64,000 nucleotides of DNA from Mesorhizobium huakuii. GTDB lineage: Bacteria > Pseudomonadota > Alphaproteobacteria > Rhizobiales > Rhizobiaceae. Each line of letters opens with the position of its first letter. Within the stretch, counting starts at the first letter, position 1. Both the position numbers and the translations under genes were made by a program. The stretch lies in contig NZ_CP050296.1 of NCBI RefSeq assembly GCF_014189455.1, positions 3,468,001 through 3,532,000 on the forward strand. Reading direction: 5' to 3'. The notes beneath the pieces are model-generated. The model did no database searches. It saw only the letters and a list, made by a program, of their open reading frames with translations, and was not told the origin of the DNA. Positions 17,619-25,543 of the stretch are shown here, one piece after another.

Positions 17619-18856
17619 CGTTTCAAGCCCAGATGGTCGCGCAGTGTGCGGCCCTCATAGTCCCGGCGAAACAGGCCGCGCCGCTGCAGTTCCGGCACGA
17701 CAAGCGTGGCAAAGGCATCAAGCTCGCCGGGGAGATAGGACGGCATGACGTTGAAGCCGTCGGCCGCCCCGCCTTCGAACCGTGCCTGCAACTCGTCGGC
17801 GACCTGCGCCGCCGTGCCGACAATGCGCCAATGGCCGCGCGCCCCGGCGAAGTGGCGGGCAAGCTGGCGGATGGAGAGGCCGTCGCGGCGCGATTGCTCG
17901 ACGACCAGCGCCTGCCGGCTTTTCATCCCCTCGCTCTCCGGCAGTTCGGGCAGTGGCCCGTCGATCGGATAGCGTCCGAGATCGGAGATGCTGAGATAGC
18001 TGGACAGCAGCGCCACACCGACATCGTCGGGGATCAGCGCCTGCAACTCCTCATGTTTCTCCCTGGCTTCGGCCTCGGTTTCCGCCACCACGGGTGAAAC
18101 GCCCGGCATGATCTTGATGTCGTCAGGCTCACGACCATAGGCGGCCATGCGCCCCTTGAGGTCGTCGTAAAAGGCCTTCGCTTCCTCGAACGTTTGCGCC
18201 GCCGTGAACACCACATCGGCGGTGCGGGCGGCGAGGTCGCGGCCGACATCCGAAGCGCCGGCCTGGACCATGACCGGCGCGCCCTGCGGCGAACGCGGCA
18301 GGTCGAGCGGGTCGTGCACCGAAAAGCTTTGGCCGTCATGGCCAGGAGCCTTGCCCTGCCAAAGCCGGGTGACCACTTCGGCGAATTCGCGCGCCCGCTC
18401 GTAGCGGTCGGCATGCGGCTTGAGGCCGGTCGAGCCGAAATTGGCGGCTTCGATGGGGCTGGCCGAGGTCACCAGGTTCCAGCCGGCCCGGCCGCCGCTC
18501 AGATGGTCGAGCGACAGAAAAGTCCGCGCCAAGCCATAAGGCTCGTTGTAGCTTGTCGACGCTGTCGAAACGAGGCCGATATGGCTGGTCTGGACCGCCA
18601 GCGCCGACAGCAGGCTGATCGGCTCGAAGCCGATCGAGCGCGACGTCTGGCTGGCGATGCCGACATTGGCCTCGCGCAGGCCGGCGGCATCCTCGCAGAA
18701 GATCATGTCGAACTTCGCCGCTTCCGCCGTGCGCGCCAACTGGATGTAATGGTCGATATCGATGCCGGCGTTCACATGCGCCTTGGGGTGGCGCCAGGCG
18801 GCGATGTGATGGCCCGTCGCCCACAGGAAGGCGCCGAGCTTCATCCGCGCGGTCAT
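17609..18856 (-). CDS. LLM-class FMN-dependent monooxygenase (NtaA/SnaA/DszA family)
   Basis: 415 residues with the bacterial-luciferase TIM-barrel fold of the NtaA/SnaA/DszA group. Typical segments are MKLGAFLWATGHHIAAWRHP, FDMIFCEDAAGL and LDHLSGGRAGWNLVTS. These enzymes use FMNH2 from a separate reductase to oxidise nitrilotriacetate, alkylsulfur compounds or related molecules. No reductase gene is adjacent. The ATG overlaps the preceding gene's stop by four bases, so the two monooxygenases are co-translated. Substrate unknown. Confidence 0.88.
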   Translation of the reverse strand: MTARMKLGAFLWATGHHIAAWRHPKAHVNAGIDIDHYIQLARTAEAAKFDMIFCEDAAGLREANVGIASQTSRSIGFEPISLLSALAVQTSHIGLVSTASTSYNEPYGLARTFLSLDHLSGGRAGWNLVTSASPIEAANFGSTGLKPHADRYERAREFAEVVTRLWQGKAPGHDGQSFSVHDPLDLPRSPQGAPVMVQAGASDVGRDLAARTADVVFTAAQTFEEAKAFYDDLKGRMAAYGREPDDIKIMPGVSPVVAETEAEAREKHEELQALIPDDVGVALLSSYLSISDLGRYPIDGPLPELPESEGMKSRQALVVEQSRRDGLSIRQLARHFAGARGHWRIVGTAAQVADELQARFEGGAADGFNVMPSYLPGELDAFATLVVPELQRRGLFRRDYEGRTLRDHLGLKRPA

Positions 18857-19830
18857 TGGTCACCTCCGCCGGCAAGTCCGAGATGCGAGCGCAACGTCGT
18901 GCCGCGATAGCTCTCTCGAACCAGGCCACGCTGTCCCAACTCGGGCAGAATGCGATCGGCGAAATCGTCGATCGCCGAACGCTGCGCCGGCAGCTCTATG
19001 TTGAACCCGTCGCAGCTTCTCGCCCGGAATTGGGTTTCCAGCCTGTCTGCGGTGGCGGCCGGCTTGTCTTCGGCGGTGAGCGAGATATTCGTCAGCACCT
19101 TCACAGCGTCCGGATCGCGCCCAGCCGCCGTGGCGCGGCGCTTCAGATCATCAAAGCGTGCTTTCGCGCTCTCGACCGATCCGCTCTCCAACAAAATGAC
19201 ATCGGCGGTGCGGACGGCAATGTCGAAATCGGCTTCCGACAGGCCAGACAGCACCAGCACCGGCGTATCCTGCGGCGAGCGCGCGACGTTCAATGGCCCG
19301 CGTACGGAGAAGAACTCGCCCTTGTGGTCGAGCAGATGCATCTTTTCTGGGGCATGGAATCGGCCGCCGCTCTTGTCGAACAGCAACGCATCCGCATCCC
19401 AGCCCTGCCACAGGCCTTGAACGATGCCGATATATTCCTCGCTGCGGCGGCGAAAGTCGGTATCGGAAAACCCTTCCGGCCGGCTGAAATTGGCCGCCTC
19501 GCGCGGGCTTTGCGCCATCATCGCATTCCAGCCGGCACGGCCATGGCTGATGATGTCGAGCGAAGCAAAACGGCGCGCCAGATTGTAGGGCTGATGGGCA
19601 ATGGTCGAGGCTGTGGCGACCAGCCCAATCCTGTTCGTCACTGTCGCCAGGGCGGCCAGCAGCGTCGTGGCCTCGAACGGGCTGCTCGACAGCCCGTCCG
19701 CGGTGTCGGAAATCGCGACCATGTCGACGCCAGCCGCTTCTGCCTGTCGCACGAATTTGCTGATCCGGCTGAAATCCAGCACGGCCTCTCCGGTGGCGGC
19801 AGCGATGTCGAGCGAAATGGCGAGATGCAT
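18853..19830 (-). CDS. LLM-class flavin-dependent oxidoreductase
   Basis: 325 residues, same luciferase-like superfamily as its overlapping partner but shorter. It has ISKFVRQAEAAGVDMVAISD, ATTLLAALATVTNRIGLVATAS and SLDIISHGRAGWNAMM, matching the partner's ISHGRAGWN-type loop. The pair may act on related substrates or form a hetero-oligomer (inference). It lies downstream of the LysR gene on the same strand, with a GC-rich hairpin between them. Confidence 0.86.
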   Translation of the reverse strand: MHLAISLDIAAATGEAVLDFSRISKFVRQAEAAGVDMVAISDTADGLSSSPFEATTLLAALATVTNRIGLVATASTIAHQPYNLARRFASLDIISHGRAGWNAMMAQSPREAANFSRPEGFSDTDFRRRSEEYIGIVQGLWQGWDADALLFDKSGGRFHAPEKMHLLDHKGEFFSVRGPLNVARSPQDTPVLVLSGLSEADFDIAVRTADVILLESGSVESAKARFDDLKRRATAAGRDPDAVKVLTNISLTAEDKPAATADRLETQFRARSCDGFNIELPAQRSAIDDFADRILPELGQRGLVRESYRGTTLRSHLGLAGGGDQ

Positions 19831-19884
19831 GGCACCAACCTAAGTTCGCCGCTGCGCAAGGCAAGCCCGGCGAATGGACCAGAA

Positions 19885-19902
19885 GGCCGGCACTTGCCGG
19901 CC
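19885..19902 (-). terminator. GC-rich hairpin after the LysR gene
   Basis: GGCCGGCA (19885-19892) and TGCCGGCC (19895-19902) are perfect 8-bp arms with a two-base spacer. The hairpin lies 21 bases past the LysR stop. On the minus strand it is followed by TTCTGG, a poor T tract, so termination strength is uncertain. Confidence 0.4.
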
Positions 19903-19923
19903 AGCCCCGGTTGCTGCCCGGCC

Positions 19924-20844
19924 CTACTTACCGGCCAGAATATCCTTGATCAGCCGCTGGCAGCGCTCGGCCATGAAGTCGAGCAAAAGCCGCACCTTGG
20001 GGTCCTGCAGCTTCTTGTGCGGATAGACAGCGGCGAACTGCACTGGTGTCGGCGGCGTGTTGGCCAGGATCACTTGCAGCCGCCGGTCGCGGATGAAGGG
20101 TTCGACCTCGAAGCGCGGCTTGTTGATGATACCGCGCCCCGACAGTGCCCAGCCGGTCAGCACGTCGCCGTCGTCGGTGTCGTAGGGCCCGTGCACCTCG
20201 AATTTCTGCGGCCCTGTGGGGGTCTGCAGCGTCCAGACATATTCGCGCGCGCCGGAATAGCGCAGCATCAGGCAGTCGTGTTTCTTGCCGATCAGCTCCT
20301 GCGGCTCGGCCGGTTCGCCGCGTGCCTCCAGATATTTCGGCGCCGCCACCAGCACGCGCTCGCATTCCATGATGCCGCGCATCCTGAGGCTGGAATCCTC
20401 GATGATGCCGAGCCTGAAGGCGACGTCGATGCCTTCCTTCATGATGTCGACATTGTGGTCCGAGAGTCTCAGCCGCACCTCGATATCGGGATATTTGTCG
20501 TGGAAGTCGGGAATGCCCGAGGCCACCAGCCGGCGACCGAGGCCGAGCGGTGCGGTCACGCGTATGGTGCCGCGCGGCTGGCCGGACAGCGCCGACACCG
20601 CGGCTTCCGCTTCGGTGATCGCCTCCAGCACCTGCTTGGCGCCCGCGTAAAACACCGTGCCATGCTCGGTCGGCATCAACTGCCGCGTCGTGCGGTTGAA
20701 CAGCCGCACGCCCAGGTGCTTCTCCAGTTCCTTGATGCGGTTGGAGGCGACAGCTGGCGAAATGCGCATGTCACGGCCCGCCGCCGACAGATTGCCGAGT
20801 TCGACGACGCGGACGAAGACGGCGATGTTGTCGAGATAGGCCAT
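19924..20844 (-). CDS. LysR-family transcriptional regulator
   Basis: 306 residues. An N-terminal winged HTH (residues ~1-60; MAYLDNIAVFVRVVELGNLS then SPAVASNRIKELEKHLGVRL) is followed by the periplasmic-binding-like effector domain. The sequence resembles the CrgA/AaeR-type subgroup. It is divergent from puuD, with 137 bp between the start codons. It is therefore the obvious candidate to control urate degradation, though its effector is unknown and it could equally act on the monooxygenase pair downstream. Confidence 0.92.
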   Translation of the reverse strand: MAYLDNIAVFVRVVELGNLSAAGRDMRISPAVASNRIKELEKHLGVRLFNRTTRQLMPTEHGTVFYAGAKQVLEAITEAEAAVSALSGQPRGTIRVTAPLGLGRRLVASGIPDFHDKYPDIEVRLRLSDHNVDIMKEGIDVAFRLGIIEDSSLRMRGIMECERVLVAAPKYLEARGEPAEPQELIGKKHDCLMLRYSGAREYVWTLQTPTGPQKFEVHGPYDTDDGDVLTGWALSGRGIINKPRFEVEPFIRDRRLQVILANTPPTPVQFAAVYPHKKLQDPKVRLLLDFMAERCQRLIKDILAGK

Positions 20845-20981
20845 GCGGATTTCGTGGCTCTCATGCGGCTGCGTATAGCCAGCCTAGTATTTTCCATTTT
20901 TTTTGAAAGTCATCGTACACCTCGCCTCTTTCCGTTTGCGTGCGACACCGTAAAGTCGCGTCATCGGCAGGGACGACTTCA

Positions 20982-22199
20982 ATGATGGATTTCGCGATTT
21001 TCTGGGACTGGCTGAGCTTCGCCGTGCGGTGGCTGCATGTCATCACCGGCATCGCCTGGATCGGCTCGTCCTTCTATTTCGTCGCGCTCGATCTCGGCCT
21101 GCGCCAGCGTCCGGGCATGCCCGTCGGCGCCTTCGGCGAGGAATGGCAGGTGCATGGCGGCGGCTTCTACCACATCCAGAAATATCTGGTGGCGCCGGCC
21201 GAGATGCCCGAGCACCTGACCTGGTTCAAATGGGAATCCTACGCCACCTGGCTGTCGGGCTTCGCCATGCTGTGCGTGGTCTACTATGCCGGCGCCGATC
21301 TGTTCCTGATCGATCCCAATGTGCTGCCAATGTCGGTGCCGGTTGGCATCCTTTTGTCCATGGCCACGATCGGCGTCGGCTGGGTGGTCTATGATCTCTT
21401 GTGCCGCTCGCCGCTCGGCAAAAGCGACACAGGCCTGATGCTGGTGCTTTACTGCGTGCTGGTGTTCATCGCCTGGGGGCTGACGCATTTGTTCACCGGT
21501 CGCGCCGCCTTCCTGCATCTGGGCGCCATCACCGCCACGATCATGTCGGCCAATGTCTTCATGGTCATCATCCCCAACCAGAAGATCGTCGTCGCCGACC
21601 TCATCGCCGGCCGCAAGCCCGACCCGAAATACGGCAAGATCGCCAAGCAGCGCTCGCTCCACAACAACTATCTGACGCTGCCGGTGCTGTTCCTGATGCT
21701 GTCGAACCACTATCCGCTGGCGTTCGGCACCGAGTTCAACTGGGTCATCGCCTCGCTGGTGTTCATCATCGGCGTCTTGATCCGGCACTATTTCAACACC
21801 GTTCACAAGCGTGCCGGTAACCCGCACTGGACCTGGCTCGGCGCGCTTGTCCTGTTCATCATCATCATCTGGCTGTCGACCGTGCCAAAGGTGCTGACCG
21901 GTGAGCCCAAGGCGTCCGCCTCGGCGGACATCTATATCGCCTCCGCCCATTTCCCGGCGGTGCGCGACACCGTGCTTGGCCGCTGCTCGATGTGCCATGC
22001 GGCCGAGCCGGTCTATGAGGGCATCTATCATGCGCCCAAGGGTGTGATGCTAGACAGTGACGCGGCAATCGCCAACCACGCCCGCGAGATCTATCTGCAG
22101 GCCGGCCGCAGCCACGCCATGCCGCCCGCCAATGTCAGCCAAATCACCGACAAGGAACGGGCGCTGCTGGTGGCCTGGTTCGAAGGCGCGGGGAAATAG
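20982..22199 (+). CDS. puuD: Urate hydroxylase PuuD (membrane urate oxidase with cytochrome c domain)
   Basis: 405 residues. About eight membrane helices (from WLSFAVRWLHVITGIAWIGS onward) carry the catalytic DUF989 domain. The C-terminal cytochrome c domain has heme motif CSMCH at about residues 335-339 and a later AMPP methionine as likely axial ligand. PuuD oxidises urate to 5-hydroxyisourate and passes electrons to the respiratory chain, replacing soluble uricase, which is absent here. The ATG pair at 20982/20985 follows AGGGA. The gene is one base from guaD. Confidence 0.93.
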   Translation: MMDFAIFWDWLSFAVRWLHVITGIAWIGSSFYFVALDLGLRQRPGMPVGAFGEEWQVHGGGFYHIQKYLVAPAEMPEHLTWFKWESYATWLSGFAMLCVVYYAGADLFLIDPNVLPMSVPVGILLSMATIGVGWVVYDLLCRSPLGKSDTGLMLVLYCVLVFIAWGLTHLFTGRAAFLHLGAITATIMSANVFMVIIPNQKIVVADLIAGRKPDPKYGKIAKQRSLHNNYLTLPVLFLMLSNHYPLAFGTEFNWVIASLVFIIGVLIRHYFNTVHKRAGNPHWTWLGALVLFIIIIWLSTVPKVLTGEPKASASADIYIASAHFPAVRDTVLGRCSMCHAAEPVYEGIYHAPKGVMLDSDAAIANHAREIYLQAGRSHAMPPANVSQITDKERALLVAWFEGAGK

Positions 22200-22200
22200 C

Positions 22201-23514
22201 ATGACTTCGACACTTCTGCGCGGCCGCACACTGTCCTTCGTGCGCTGGCCCGAAACCATCGACGACCATTCGGCCTGGCGCTACGAGGAGGATGGCGGCC
22301 TTTTGATCCGCGACGGCAAGATCGTTGCATCGGGCGCCTACCGCGATGTCGAGAAACAGGCCGGTGAGGGTGCCAAAAAAATCGATCACCGGCCGCACCT
22401 TTTGCTGCCGGGCCTCATCGATACCCATGTGCATTTCCCGCAAATGCAGGTCATCGCCTCCTATGGCGCCGAACTGCTCGACTGGCTGAACACCTACACC
22501 TTCCCGGAAGAGACGAAGTTCGCCAACGCGCAGCATGGCCGCCGTATCGCGCGGCTGTTCCTCGACGAGATGGTGCGGCACGGAACCACAACAGTCACCG
22601 CCTACTGCTCGGTGCACAAGGCTTCCGCAGAAGCCTTTTTCGCCGAATCGCATGACCGCAACATGCTCAACATCGCCGGTAAGGTGATGATGGACCGCAA
22701 CGCGCCCGAAGGCGTGCTCGACACGCCGCAATCCGGCTATGACGACACCAAGGCGCTGATCAAGGAGTGGCACGGCAAGGGCCGCCAGCACTACGCCATC
22801 ACGCCCCGCTTCGCCATCACCTCCTCGCCGGAGCAGATGGAGATGGCCGGCGCGCTCTGCCGCGAGCATCCCGGCCTGCATATGCAGACGCATCTGTCGG
22901 AAAACCACTCCGAGATCGCCTTCACGCAACAGCTTTACCCCTGGTCGCGCGACTATACGGATGTCTACGAACATTACGGGCTGCTGAGAAAAAAGAGCCT
23001 GTTCGGCCACTGCATCCATCTGTCGGAGCGTGAGGCGGACGCGCTTTCGGAGAGCGGCTCGGTGGCGGTGTTCTGCCCGACCTCGAACCTGTTCCTCGGT
23101 TCCGGCCTGTTCGACTACCAGCGCTTCCGGCGTCGGGAAAAGCCGTTGCGCATAGCCGCCGCCACCGATGTCGGCGGCGGAACGAACTATTCCATGCTGC
23201 GCACCATGGACGAGGGCTACAAGGTGATCGCGCTGAACGGCGAGAAGCTGAACCCGTTCCAGTCCTTCTGGCAGATCACGCGCGGCAATGCCGAGGCGCT
23301 CTCGGTGGCCGACAAGATCGGCACGCTGGATCAGGACACCGATGCCGACATTGTCGTGCTCGACGCCAGGGCGACGCCGGCGATGCGGCTCAGGATGGAA
23401 ACGGTGCAGACGCTGGCGCAGGAGTTGTTTCTCTTGCAGACGCTGGGCGACGACCGCGCCGTGCGCGAGGTCTATGTCGCGGGCCGGGCGGCCAAGAGCG
23501 ACATGGCGATTTAG
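22201..23514 (+). CDS. guaD: Guanine deaminase (amidohydrolase family)
   Basis: 437 residues. It deaminates guanine to xanthine, the xdhAB substrate. Metal-site motifs of the amidohydrolase superfamily are DTHVHFPQ, QTHLSENHSEI, GHCIHLSERE and AATDVGGGTNYSM. The ATG at 22201 is one base after the puuD stop. A longer in-frame opening inside puuD is rejected. Immediate linkage to puuD supports a purine salvage-degradation operon. Confidence 0.94.
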   Translation: MTSTLLRGRTLSFVRWPETIDDHSAWRYEEDGGLLIRDGKIVASGAYRDVEKQAGEGAKKIDHRPHLLLPGLIDTHVHFPQMQVIASYGAELLDWLNTYTFPEETKFANAQHGRRIARLFLDEMVRHGTTTVTAYCSVHKASAEAFFAESHDRNMLNIAGKVMMDRNAPEGVLDTPQSGYDDTKALIKEWHGKGRQHYAITPRFAITSSPEQMEMAGALCREHPGLHMQTHLSENHSEIAFTQQLYPWSRDYTDVYEHYGLLRKKSLFGHCIHLSEREADALSESGSVAVFCPTSNLFLGSGLFDYQRFRRREKPLRIAAATDVGGGTNYSMLRTMDEGYKVIALNGEKLNPFQSFWQITRGNAEALSVADKIGTLDQDTDADIVVLDARATPAMRLRMETVQTLAQELFLLQTLGDDRAVREVYVAGRAAKSDMAI

Positions 23515-23591
23515 AGCGCCAGCTGCGTTCATTGCTTGACCCGGCGGCAGCCATCGGTCAAAGCGTGCGGCGAAGTTGACAGGGGAACGAC

Positions 23592-24095
23592 ATGGCCGTT
23601 GCTGACGACATCGCTCTGATCCGGAAACAGGAAGAGACGCTGGTCTTCCCGGCCTTCGATGAGGCCGTCGCCTTCAAGATCGGTTCGGCGATTCGCAAGC
23701 GCGCGATCGCCGAAAACCTGCCCATCATCGTCGATATCAGGCTGTGGGACCGGCCGCTGTTCTATGCGGCCTTTCCAGGGTCGAATGCTTCCAACCCCGA
23801 CTGGGCACGGCGCAAGATCAATGTGGTCAGGCGGTTTCTCAGAAGCACCTACCGCATGGTCCTGGAGCAGCAGCGCCCCGACCGCGCCTTCAAGGTCGGC
23901 GAGGGCCTCGACATCTCGGACTACGTGCTGGCCGGCGGCGGCTTTCCGGTCACCGTCAAGGGTGCCGGCGTTATCGGCGTGATCGCGGTTTCCGGCCTGC
24001 CGGAGCGCGAGGATCACGGTGTTGTCGTCGATGCGCTGTGCGATTATCTCGGCATAGACAAGCACGGGCTGTCATTGTCCAGGGAAGCCGAATGA
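23592..24095 (+). CDS. UPF0303 / heme-degrading-domain protein (GlcG/HbpS-like fold)
   Basis: 167 residues matching the UPF0303 family: IIVDIRLWDRPLFYAAFPGS, RRKINVVRRFLRSTYRM and the Gly-rich VLAGGGFPVTVKGAGVIGVIA. The GlcG/HbpS-like fold is often found beside glycolate or glyoxylate genes. Biochemical function is unproven. The stop overlaps the glycerate 2-kinase start by four bases, so the two are translationally coupled. Confidence 0.83.
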   Translation: MAVADDIALIRKQEETLVFPAFDEAVAFKIGSAIRKRAIAENLPIIVDIRLWDRPLFYAAFPGSNASNPDWARRKINVVRRFLRSTYRMVLEQQRPDRAFKVGEGLDISDYVLAGGGFPVTVKGAGVIGVIAVSGLPEREDHGVVVDALCDYLGIDKHGLSLSREAE

Positions 24096-25357
24096 CCGTG
24101 CTCGATCCCAGGGCCTTCCTTACCTCGATCTTCGACGCCGCCGTCACCGCCGCCGATCCGGAGCGGACGATCAGGGATCATCTGCCGGCCAAGCCGAAGG
24201 GTCGCACAATCGTCATTGGCGCCGGAAAAGGTTCGGCGCAGATGGCGGCGGCGTTCGAGAAGGTCTGGGACGGGCCGATCGAAGGGCTGGTCGTCACCCG
24301 CTACGGCTATGGCGCAACATGCGAGCGCATCGAGATCATCGAGGCCGCGCATCCGGTGCCGGACGCTGCCGGGCTCGAGGCCTCGCGCCGTCTGCTCGCC
24401 AAGGTCCAGGGTCTCACTGAAGACGATCTCGTCGTGGCGCTTATCTCCGGCGGCGGCTCGGCGCTGCTGCCCTCACCGGCCGCCGGCCTGACGCTGGCCG
24501 ACGAGATCGCCGTCAACGAGGCGCTGCTTGCCTCCGGCGCGCCGATCGCGGCGATGAACACCATCCGCAAGCATCTTTCCACCATCAAGGGCGGCCGGCT
24601 GGCCGCCGCCTCATGGCCGGCCAAGGTGGTGTCGCTGGTTGTGTCAGACATTCCCGGCGACAACCCGGCCCTTGTCGCCTCCGGCCCGACCGTGCCAGAT
24701 ACCGGCAGCCGCGAAGACGCACTGGCCTCGATATCGGCCTATGGCATGAAGCTGCCGGCCTCGGTGATGGCGCATATCAATTCTCCGGCGGCCGATGCGC
24801 CAAATCCCGGAGATGAGCGCTTCTCGCGCAACGAGGTGCATCTGATCGCCTCCGCCGGCGTGTCGCTGGAAGCGGCGGCCGTCGAAGCGAAACGGCAAGG
24901 CATCGAGGCCGTCATCCTCTCCGATGCTATCGAGGGCGAAGCGCGCGAAGTCGGCGGTGTCCACGCTGCCATTGCGCGCGAAGTGGCGACGCGCAACCGG
25001 CCTTTTTCGAAGCCGGTGCTGATCCTGTCTGGCGGTGAAACGACTGTGACCTTGCGCGCCAAAGGCAAGGGCGGCCGCAACTCTGAATTCCTGCTTGCCT
25101 TCGCCATCGGCATCAACGGCGCGGAAAATATTCATGCGCTGGCCGCCGACACGGACGGCATCGACGGTTCGGAAAACAATGCCGGTGCCTTCGCCGATGG
25201 CTCGACCGTATCGCGCATGCGCGCGGCGGGTGTGGACGCCAAGGCGATGCTGGCCGGTAACAATGCATGGACGGCGTTCAACGCGGTTGGCGATCTGTTT
25301 GTGCCCGGACCTACGGGCACGAATGTGAATGATCTCAGGGCGATACTTATTCGCTAG
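24092..25357 (+). CDS. ttuD: Glycerate 2-kinase (MOFRL family; historically TtuD)
   Basis: 421 residues. An N-terminal glycerate kinase domain (VIGAGKGSAQMAAAFE, ALISGGGSALLPSPAAGL, VVSDIPGDNPALVASGPT) is followed by the C-terminal MOFRL domain (LILSGGETTVTLRAKGKGG, DTDGIDGSENNAGAF). It phosphorylates D-glycerate to 2-phosphoglycerate. Glyoxylate from ureide breakdown is assimilated via glycerate, so it fits as the exit of the purine pathway (inference). Older annotations call this family hydroxypyruvate reductase. Confidence 0.92.
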   Translation: MTVLDPRAFLTSIFDAAVTAADPERTIRDHLPAKPKGRTIVIGAGKGSAQMAAAFEKVWDGPIEGLVVTRYGYGATCERIEIIEAAHPVPDAAGLEASRRLLAKVQGLTEDDLVVALISGGGSALLPSPAAGLTLADEIAVNEALLASGAPIAAMNTIRKHLSTIKGGRLAAASWPAKVVSLVVSDIPGDNPALVASGPTVPDTGSREDALASISAYGMKLPASVMAHINSPAADAPNPGDERFSRNEVHLIASAGVSLEAAAVEAKRQGIEAVILSDAIEGEAREVGGVHAAIAREVATRNRPFSKPVLILSGGETTVTLRAKGKGGRNSEFLLAFAIGINGAENIHALAADTDGIDGSENNAGAFADGSTVSRMRAAGVDAKAMLAGNNAWTAFNAVGDLFVPGPTGTNVNDLRAILIR

Positions 25358-25388
25358 GGCAGGTCACATTTCGCTGCCCAGGCGTTAG

Positions 25389-25527
25389 CGCTGCCCCTCA
25401 TCCGGGGAGAAGGGGGCTAACCGCGCCTTCTTGCGACGCCGACGATTGGCGAAAGCGCCGAAGACAGCGTCTTTCTCCCCGTCGCTCTACGGGGAGAAAT
25501 GTCCGGCAAGACAATGAGGGGGCGGCG
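25389..25527. repeat. Rhizobial intergenic palindromic element
   Basis: The gap between glycerate kinase and udgX holds a long imperfect inverted repeat. Outer arms run from CGCTGCCCCTCAT to ATGAGGGGGCGGCG. A perfect 11-bp hairpin, TTTCTCCCCGT/ACGGGGAGAAA, lies at 25472-25482 and 25489-25499. It resembles the RIME-type elements of Rhizobiales. It separates convergent genes and may also act as a terminator. Confidence 0.7.
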
Positions 25528-25543
25528 CCGACCGACAACCAGA

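Noticed and set aside
16760..19830. Phenazine or siderophore biosynthetic cluster around PhzF and the monooxygenases
   Set aside because: No other phenazine or assembly-line genes are present. PhzF family members are common outside such clusters.
18856..20985. 709-codon plus-strand frame across the second monooxygenase and the LysR gene
   Set aside because: Spans two convincing minus-strand genes and has a random-like composition.
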